From Chlamydiia bacterium (GTDB taxonomy: Bacteria; Chlamydiota; Chlamydiia; Chlamydiales; FEN-1388): DNA of 5,366 nucleotides. A model generated the notes under the pieces. It saw only the letters and a program-made list of their open reading frames with translations, was not told the origin of the DNA and did no database searches. The position numbers were made by a program, and so were the translations under genes. Positions 1-3,952 of this stretch are shown here, one piece after another (positions within the stretch are counted from its first letter, which is position 1; each line of letters opens with the position of its first letter). Location of the stretch: NCBI GenBank assembly GCA_028293095.1, contig JAQGPK010000128.1, positions 1 through 5,366 on the forward strand. Reading direction: 5' to 3'.

Positions 1-18
1 AATTTAAAAATAGAAAAT

Positions 19-24
19 AAGGAG
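19..24 (+). promoter_or_regulatory. Ribosome binding site of the BTB gene
   Basis: AAGGAG lies seven bases upstream of the ATG at 32, a near-ideal Shine-Dalgarno placement that fixes the start. Only 31 bases precede the ATG in this window, so the promoter cannot be seen. Confidence 0.85.
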
Positions 25-31
25 AACGGAA

Positions 32-1273
32 ATGGTAGCTGCAGCTAATTTTTTTGGAAATCAAAGCGAAATAGAAAAGTATGTTGAGAGTGAGGCAAGA
101 GCTTCTTTGTCAGACAATATTAAGAAAGATTTAGTAATTTTGGTTGATAAAAAAATTAAAGAAATTGTTGAAGAGTCCCTTGCTGAAGTAAGAGCCTATG
201 CAGCAAGAGCCTATGCAGCTAAAACACCTCTGAAATGTACAGATACAATGATGCTTACTAAGCAATTTGTAGGATCACCTTATGGAACAGGTATCTTAAA
301 AAATATTTTTACTACAAAATATAGTTTTATTTGTGACTTTTCAAAGCGAGGAGGTGTAAACATAGAAAGTAATACACTTCTTGGAGATTGTTGCACAGAC
401 GCATTATTCTATCAAGTTGGGTATTCTATCCATTTGACATGGATTAAAGGAAACCAGGCTATATATGGAGCACAAGCTTTGGAGTCTCAGTTTACTTATT
501 CTGTAAAAGAGCATCTAAAGCGTGAATGGATAGCAGCCTGTGAAGGCAAGGGAACAGATATAGTTATCAAGTTCAAAGATAGCTCAGAAGATAGCGTAAA
601 GAGTGCAGGCGGATCGCTTGAGAATACAAAGGAGCTGCTTGCTCATAAATCGAAGCTCATTATACATTCTGAAGTTTTGTTTGCAAAATTGGTGCAAGAG
701 CGCTTTAAAGATAGTAAAGAATCCGTTTTAGAAGTGGAGGATTTTTCATACGAGACGGTTAAGCTGTTGCTAGAGTTTATCTATTGTGGGGAGTTTAAGG
801 CAGATTTGAAGCTTGAGCCAAAAGCGTTATGGGAGCTTTATAAATGTGCCGATTTTTATCATGTTGCTGGGGTCAAAGAATGGTGTGTGCAAGAGCTGAG
901 CGTCTTAATCAAGGCAGGTAAAATTAAAGAGGAGCTCAAAAATATCTTAAAAGTGGCGATTCAGTCGTCAAATGATACACTCACACAGCTTTGCTTTTCT
1001 CATTTTATAAGTTGCCCAAAAATGCGAGAGACTTTGATTTCTCTTGTTGATGAAAAAAACTGGAAAGGACTGCATGAGCTTGCAGCGCCTTATAAAGAGA
1101 TTCAGCAAATTCTAGATAACTGCGCAGAATTTAATCCAAAGCTCCAGCATTTAAGAGCTGGAAAAGAAGAGCAAAGGGAGACTGCCAAATCCTCTTCAAG
1201 TAGCTCGTCATCAAGTTCTTCATCTTCATCCAGCAGTTCTTCATCAAAAGCTGCAGAGTGTGTGATCTCTTAA
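32..1273 (+). CDS. BTB/POZ domain protein with poly-serine tail (eukaryote-like, candidate host-directed effector)
   Basis: A complete 413-residue protein. Residues about 12-60 are charged and helical, probably coiled coil, and include a duplicated RAYAA. Residues about 70-165 match no family I recognise. Residues about 173-290 are a BTB/POZ fold: a DIVIKF strand, the LLAHKSKLIIHSEVLFAKL stretch matching the family's 'HK..L...S..F' core, then VEDFSYETVKLLLEFIYCGEF and KALWELYKCADFYHV, the usual 'LLeFiYtG ... L..aAd' signature. Residues 291-365 are helical and resemble a BACK-like extension. The tail is 19 consecutive serines (387-405) followed by KAAECVIS. In eukaryotes BTB proteins dimerise and recruit substrates to Cullin-3 ubiquitin ligases. 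In chlamydia-like symbionts BTB-box families are expanded and thought to target host ubiquitination. The BTB assignment is strong; export into a host and Cullin-3 binding are inferred. There is no classical signal peptide, so any export would use a specialised secretion system. Confidence 0.9.
   Translation: MVAAANFFGNQSEIEKYVESEARASLSDNIKKDLVILVDKKIKEIVEESLAEVRAYAARAYAAKTPLKCTDTMMLTKQFVGSPYGTGILKNIFTTKYSFICDFSKRGGVNIESNTLLGDCCTDALFYQVGYSIHLTWIKGNQAIYGAQALESQFTYSVKEHLKREWIAACEGKGTDIVIKFKDSSEDSVKSAGGSLENTKELLAHKSKLIIHSEVLFAKLVQERFKDSKESVLEVEDFSYETVKLLLEFIYCGEFKADLKLEPKALWELYKCADFYHVAGVKEWCVQELSVLIKAGKIKEELKNILKVAIQSSNDTLTQLCFSHFISCPKMRETLISLVDEKNWKGLHELAAPYKEIQQILDNCAEFNPKLQHLRAGKEEQRETAKSSSSSSSSSSSSSSSSSSSKAAECVIS
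190..219 (+). repeat. 15-bp perfect tandem duplication inside the BTB gene
   Basis: The 15-base unit AAGAGCCTATGCAGC occurs twice back to back and preserves the frame, giving RAYAARAYAA near residues 54-63. It lies in the predicted helical N-terminal segment and adds five residues, just over one helical turn. It looks like a recent slippage duplication. Confidence 0.85.
1190..1246 (+). repeat. Poly-serine tract (19 Ser) at the C-terminus of the BTB protein
   Basis: Nineteen successive serine codons use all six synonymous codons (TCC, TCT, TCA, TCG, AGT, AGC). The DNA is therefore not a simple microsatellite even though the peptide is a pure homopolymer. That suggests selection on the amino-acid tract rather than recent slippage. 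It may act as a flexible linker or as a phosphorylation target in a host. Confidence 0.95.
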
Positions 1274-1726
1274 TTATTCGGACAGTTTTGAAGGCGCCAT
1301 TTTTGGCTTTTTTGGCCAAGAAAATGGCGCTTTAGAATAGACAATATTCGGCTGAATGGCAGTTATGCAGAATCGAATTTGAGTATGAGCGCCATGTTGA
1401 CTAGTTACCCATTGATGCAGTTTCTTAAAAAAGAGCTCAAAGCTCGGGAGTTCAAAAAAGGCGCCATTTGAGTCAAATAAATGGTATTTAGTGTTTGAAA
1501 GACGAAAGTAGAGCGCATGTCCAGCTGGATCTTTTTCTCTTTCTTCTTGTAGATCAACTACACCTGCGATAATGGTCTCTTTTGGAAACGATGTGAGATA
1601 TTTTTTTATAAAATCGTTTTGATCTTTTTTCTCTTTGGTAATGCGATTGAGAGCCGCACGTAAGTGTTTTTTTCTGAGAAATATGTACTGTTGCAGTATC
1701 TTGAGTATTAGGGACGTATGTCTCAT
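1274..1726 (-). CDS. C-terminal part (His and Asp half) of a frameshifted C58-like cysteine protease
   Basis: This frame is open from a stop at 1757-1759 to the TAA at 1274-1276; the ATG at 1726 has no visible Shine-Dalgarno and is probably not used. From the A7 run onward (residue 21, HLRAALNRI) it reads as well-formed protein and contains DPAGHALYFRLSN and YHLFDSNGAFFEL. These match the His and Asp motifs of YopT/AvrPphB-type (C58) papain-like proteases, where a GHA-like motif is followed by an FDxNxGxF-like motif. His70 and Asp85 are 15 residues apart, as I recall for AvrPphB (H212, D227). The partner Cys is encoded upstream in the other frame, so this segment alone cannot be a complete enzyme. 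Joined at the A7 run it supplies 130 of 495 residues. The stop abuts the stop of the converging BTB gene with no intervening base. Confidence 0.7.
   Translation of the reverse strand: MRHTSLILKILQQYIFLRKKHLRAALNRITKEKKDQNDFIKKYLTSFPKETIIAGVVDLQEEREKDPAGHALYFRLSNTKYHLFDSNGAFFELPSFELFFKKLHQWVTSQHGAHTQIRFCITAIQPNIVYSKAPFSWPKKPKMAPSKLSE
1291..1333 (+). terminator. Candidate terminator hairpin downstream of the BTB gene
   Basis: AAGGCGCCATTTT (1291-1303) pairs with AAAATGGCGCTTT (1321-1333) over 13 bp with one G-U wobble. An inner GGC/GCC pair (1305-1307, 1315-1317) could extend the stem. It lies 17 bases after the BTB stop. Only three T follow on the plus strand, so it is not a textbook intrinsic terminator. 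It also encodes the last residues of the converging protease reading frame, so it cannot terminate that gene without removing its stop codon. Confidence 0.4.
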
Positions 1727-2762
1727 TAAAACAATCCCTGATTGATTTATAAGGATTTAAAAGATCGCATTGGTCAAGCCTTAAAAATGAATCGCGCTCC
1801 ATTTGAATCAAAAAGCGATTCTGGATTGCATCAGAGCCTTCTGCAACACTGATGAAGCTGCCTGCTATATTGATTCGTAGAAGGCCAGAAATCTGATAAC
1901 AGAGATCATGTGCCTTTTTTAGCTCAGCTTCAACCACAGTACGCTGTAACTTTTTACCTGTGTCTAATGGAATCATGGGGTCCGAGTTTCGAAGCACGAT
2001 ACAATTCAAACCAGCAGAGCCAAGAATAGTATTTTTGCTATCGAGGAATTTTTTCAAAGTCATGTAAAGATGTTCAAGCAACTGCTTTTTGATCACCGTT
2101 TTAGCATTTATATGTGCAAGTAGTTCAGCCCCCGTGAGATCTTTTCCCTTTTCTAATTGCTCTAAAATGGCCAGTACATATCCGAAACATGTTCCTTTTT
2201 CAATTTGTCCTTGGATCTGTTTTTGGATTTCTTGTTCGCTTTTAAAGCTTTTGATTTTACTCCACAAACTTACGAGCTGTGGGTTTTCGTTACGCAATTC
2301 ATTAAAACACTCTGAAACATAGGGAATAATTGCGTGATAATCAGCATTTTGCGAAAAAATGGCAGTAGCGTATTCAAAACGTTGAAATATTCGGTAACTG
2401 ATAATTCCATATAAAGCGATATTTGTGCATGCAGTTGAAGCAATTCTTAGAAATAGGAGGGGAGTATTTTTTACTTGTTCATTAGTAGATTTAAAAACAA
2501 CGGACTCTCCAATTGTAGTGGCAAGGAGTCCGCAGCTTGTTCCAATGCTTAAAAAAGAGCCTGTAATGAAAATATTTTTTACTTTGTTTTGTGCACTCAT
2601 CTGCTGAAATTCGCTCAAAGAGGTTTTGGCGAGAGCTTTTATTTTTTGTAACGTGCTTAAATGTGTACCTGTGAGGTCTTGCACCTCATATTTACTCTGA
2701 TTTGGCTCGAAAAAATAGATTGAGGCAGCATTTGTGTGTTGAAAGGATTGAATTAGCGTCAT
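1554..2762 (-). CDS. N-terminal part (membrane hairpin and Cys half) of a frameshifted C58-like cysteine protease
   Basis: As written this frame encodes 402 residues from the ATG at 2762. Residues 1-60 are soluble. Two hydrophobic segments, about 63-86 and 101-123, are separated by a short polar loop, a bilobed hairpin like that of chlamydial inclusion-membrane (Inc) proteins. Residues 188-200 (EKGTCFGYVLAIL) resemble the nucleophile motif of C58 proteases, with Cys192 as candidate. The frame is convincing up to Gln363-Lys364-Lys365. Beyond the A7 run the last 37 residues are rich in Ser, Arg, Lys and His and look out of frame, while the other frame takes over with the His and Asp motifs. Dropping one A gives a 495-residue protein with Cys192, His415 and Asp430. 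The Cys-His gap (about 223 residues) is longer than in YopT (about 119), implying an insertion. No Shine-Dalgarno is visible before the ATG. The protease assignment is motif-based and moderately confident. Confidence 0.75.
   Translation of the reverse strand: MTLIQSFQHTNAASIYFFEPNQSKYEVQDLTGTHLSTLQKIKALAKTSLSEFQQMSAQNKVKNIFITGSFLSIGTSCGLLATTIGESVVFKSTNEQVKNTPLLFLRIASTACTNIALYGIISYRIFQRFEYATAIFSQNADYHAIIPYVSECFNELRNENPQLVSLWSKIKSFKSEQEIQKQIQGQIEKGTCFGYVLAILEQLEKGKDLTGAELLAHINAKTVIKKQLLEHLYMTLKKFLDSKNTILGSAGLNCIVLRNSDPMIPLDTGKKLQRTVVEAELKKAHDLCYQISGLLRINIAGSFISVAEGSDAIQNRFLIQMERDSFLRLDQCDLLNPYKSIRDCFNETYVPNTQDTATVHISQKKTLTCGSQSHYQREKRSKRFYKKISHIVSKRDHYRRCS
1667..1673 (-). other. A7 homopolymer where the two protease frames join (frameshift site)
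   Basis: On the minus strand the sequence is CAG AAA AAA ACA CTT in the upstream frame. With one A fewer it becomes CAG AAA AAA CAC TTA, entering the downstream frame at His-Leu-Arg. Both frames are open across 1557-1756, so the junction could formally be elsewhere. The residue quality changes exactly here. A second A7 run at 1601-1607 lies in the same overlap but fits the change in coding quality less well. Confidence 0.7.
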
Positions 2763-2797
2763 TGTTTATATCACATAATAATTGTATTAATTCGCAA

Positions 2798-2832
2798 ATT
2801 ATACATTATAGTATGATTTTATAAAATTTAAA
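2798..2832 (-). promoter_or_regulatory. Candidate promoter of the protease gene
   Basis: On the minus strand a perfect TATAAT (2805-2810) lies 16 bases after a weak TTTAAA (-35 candidate, 2827-2832). A second TATAAT overlaps the region just downstream (2798-2803). The leader to the ATG at 2762 would be about 30-40 bases. The region is very AT-rich, so chance -10 matches are expected, but two full consensus hexamers at this position are suggestive. Confidence 0.45.
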
Positions 2833-2846
2833 TAATTTTAAAATGT

Positions 2847-2877
2847 AAAAAAGTAGCTTGGAATGAATCATTTCAAG
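2847..2877 (-). terminator. Rho-independent-like terminator of the 122-residue protein gene
   Basis: On the minus strand CTTGAAATG pairs with CATTCCAAG around a three-base loop, and flanking A-T and G-U pairs can extend the stem. After four further bases comes a run of six T (2847-2852). It begins about ten bases after the TAG at 2886-2888. With the promoter that follows, it separates this gene from the protease gene. Confidence 0.6.
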
Positions 2878-2885
2878 TTGATGGC

Positions 2886-3254
2886 CTACATATTTGGGGA
2901 GACATCAACGACGTGCATGCCAAGTGGAATTTGTTCAAGCTGATGTAAGAAAAGATTGGAGATAAGATGTGCAATCGAGCAGAGACTTGTTTGAAAGCTT
3001 AAGGCGGCGTCATTACTGAACTCATACCCCGTAGTACAGGTCAATTGTATCGCAATCACACAAGCAATTGATTTAAATAGACACTCAATCACTCCAAGGA
3101 CTACAAGCCCGGCATAAGCTGCTTCTGCAGTCAGGCATTTGACACTTCGTACGCCCAAGCTACCGCTATTTCGCCATGCAGTGACTTTATTAAAAGTATT
3201 CAGTGTGTAGCAATTATGGATAATGTAGCAGTCAATTGTCTGAAAGTTTGCCAT
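2886..3254 (-). CDS. Hypothetical small Cys-rich hydrophobic protein
   Basis: A 122-residue protein of unrecognised family. It has seven cysteines (9, 15, 40, 58, 65, 73, 92). One strong hydrophobic segment spans about 45-72 (AAYAGLVVLGVIECLFKSIA onward), with a weaker amphipathic or hydrophobic stretch about 88-105. The N-terminus is not a signal peptide, so it is probably a membrane protein with a central helix. The gene is supported by signals on both sides: a Shine-Dalgarno AAGGA six bases before the ATG, a good promoter, and a terminator just past the stop. A stretch of 'GVIECLFKSIA' type resembles hydrophobic segments of chlamydia-like hypothetical proteins, but I cannot assign a role. 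It is divergent from the secreted-protein gene at 3402. Confidence 0.65.
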   Translation of the reverse strand: MANFQTIDCYIIHNCYTLNTFNKVTAWRNSGSLGVRSVKCLTAEAAYAGLVVLGVIECLFKSIACVIAIQLTCTTGYEFSNDAALSFQTSLCSIAHLISNLFLHQLEQIPLGMHVVDVSPNM

Positions 3255-3260
3255 ATATGT

Positions 3261-3265
3261 TCCTT
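3261..3265 (-). promoter_or_regulatory. Ribosome binding site of the 122-residue protein gene
   Basis: AAGGA on the minus strand lies six bases before the ATG at 3252-3254, inside AAAAAGGAAC. Its clear placement supports both the reality of this small gene and its start. Confidence 0.7.
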
Positions 3266-3282
3266 TTTAGCGAAGATAAGCA

Positions 3283-3310
3283 ATCATAGCAATTCTGTCT
3301 AGAGTTACAA
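3283..3310 (-). promoter_or_regulatory. Sigma-70-type promoter of the 122-residue protein gene
   Basis: On the minus strand TTGTAA (3305-3310) and TATGAT (3283-3288) are separated by 16 bases. Both hexamers are close to consensus. Transcription would start near 3276, giving a leader of about 20 bases that contains the ribosome binding site. Confidence 0.6.
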
Positions 3311-3356
3311 ATCGATTTAAAATTTTTCTTTATATAGTTGCAAAAAATTTAAAAAG

Positions 3357-3370
3357 TTGACAGGTTGACA
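3357..3370 (+). promoter_or_regulatory. Two TTGACA boxes upstream of the secreted-protein gene
   Basis: Perfect TTGACA hexamers sit at 3357-3362 and 3365-3370, eight bases apart, within GTTGACAGGTTGACAAC. They look like -35 elements, but no good -10 follows at 16-18 bases; AACACT, ACACTT and TTTAAA are all weak or badly spaced. They may be a -35 served by an activator, or a direct-repeat operator. Confidence 0.35.
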
Positions 3371-3401
3371 ACTACCATAACACTTTAAAAAGAGAGCATG
3401 T

Positions 3402-3758
3402 ATGTTCAATAGTGCCAGAAGTAAATTTTCAAGAGTACTTATAGTTGGCTTAAGTTGTGTAATTTTGTCGCAAACAGTAGTGCAGTGCGCGCAGACAAAG
3501 AAGCCTTTGCCAAAGGTTGCTGAAGTGCCAAATACTGTACAAGCAATTGATGCGGCTATCAAGCGATTAGAACGGGCAAAGCAAGGGCTTGAAGGCCGTG
3601 AGTACATGAGTGATGATGCAGCGATGACGCAAGAATTTCAGAGCTGGATGGACTACCAAGGAGACATCACAAATGATGCATCGGTAGCAGCTCGCATCCA
3701 GAAGATTCAGCAAGAAATTACGCAGCTTCAAGCAAGAAAAGCAAAGCTTGTAAAGTAG
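3402..3758 (+). CDS. Hypothetical small exported helical protein
   Basis: A 118-residue protein of unrecognised family. The N-terminus is signal-peptide-like: basic residues Arg6, Lys8 and Arg11, then a hydrophobic core (RVLIVGLSCVILS, 11-23), then a polar stretch with AQT near 30-32 as a possible cleavage point. Cys29 follows VVQ, which is a poor lipobox because Gln occupies the -1 position. The mature part has a Lys/Pro-rich linker (33-43) and two heptad-like helices, about 45-65 (IDAAIKRLERAK) and 94-117 (ARIQKIQQEITQLQARKAK). These suggest a small periplasmic or secreted coiled-coil protein. The start is chosen because an ATG four bases upstream (3398) stops after four codons. A weak AGAGAG at 3391-3396 may serve as ribosome binding site. 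An antisense frame over the same DNA lacks these features. It is convergent with the TPR gene. Confidence 0.75.
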   Translation: MFNSARSKFSRVLIVGLSCVILSQTVVQCAQTKKPLPKVAEVPNTVQAIDAAIKRLERAKQGLEGREYMSDDAAMTQEFQSWMDYQGDITNDASVAARIQKIQQEITQLQARKAKLVK

Positions 3759-3776
3759 TCCTTTCCCATCTTTCTT

Positions 3777-3814
3777 TTGTACTGAGCTGTCAGTTAATTA
3801 ACAGCTCAGTACAA
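3777..3814 (+). terminator. Perfect 14-bp inverted repeat after the secreted-protein gene (candidate terminator)
   Basis: TTGTACTGAGCTGT (3777-3790) and ACAGCTCAGTACAA (3801-3814) are exact reverse complements around a 10-base loop, which itself contains part of the palindrome GTTAATTAAC. The repeat starts 18 bases after the stop at 3758. No T-run follows on either strand, so it could be a factor-dependent terminator, an mRNA 3'-stabilising hairpin or a binding site. Confidence 0.45.
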
Positions 3815-3908
3815 TCACCATTTTCAATTTTCAATCTTGGCTACGATTAATTGTGTGAATGTGTCTAGGATTTGTGATCTACTTTAGCTATAGTCGCTCT
3901 CATAGTAA

Positions 3909-3936
3909 GCTCAATAACTAGGGGTGTCTATTGAGC
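3909..3936. repeat. 8-bp inverted repeat between the convergent genes
   Basis: GCTCAATA (3909-3916) and TATTGAGC (3929-3936) are perfect complements around a 12-base loop. The repeat lies 17 bases beyond the stop of the TPR gene on the minus strand, and no T-run follows. It may end or protect that transcript. The rest of 3759-3952 shows no gene, RNA or promoter I can support. Confidence 0.35.
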
Positions 3937-3952
3937 ACTTCAGAGAAGTTCG

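Noticed and set aside
1131..1319. 62-residue minus-strand reading frame over the BTB gene's 3' end
   Set aside because: It is antisense to the poly-serine and C-terminal codons of a well-supported gene, has no ribosome binding site and shows no recognisable motif.
1291..1469. Repeated 12-mer AAGGCGCCATTT at 1291-1302 and 1458-1469
   Set aside because: Both copies lie in the protease coding frame and encode unrelated residues. The core is the palindrome GGCGCC, so chance plus codon content is enough to explain two copies.
1554..1726. Two separate overlapping genes instead of one frameshifted gene
   Set aside because: A 173-base overlap would be unusual. The downstream frame lacks a ribosome binding site, and its His/Asp motifs need the Cys of the upstream frame. 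Not fully excluded.
2089..2607. Plus-strand reading frames (2089-2322 and 2425-2607) inside the protease gene
   Set aside because: Both are antisense to the membrane-hairpin and Cys-motif part of the protease, which reads as better protein.
3317..3607. 96-residue minus-strand reading frame antisense to the exported-protein gene
   Set aside because: The plus-strand frame has a signal-peptide-like start and heptad helices. The antisense frame is Cys-rich without order and runs through the divergent promoter region.
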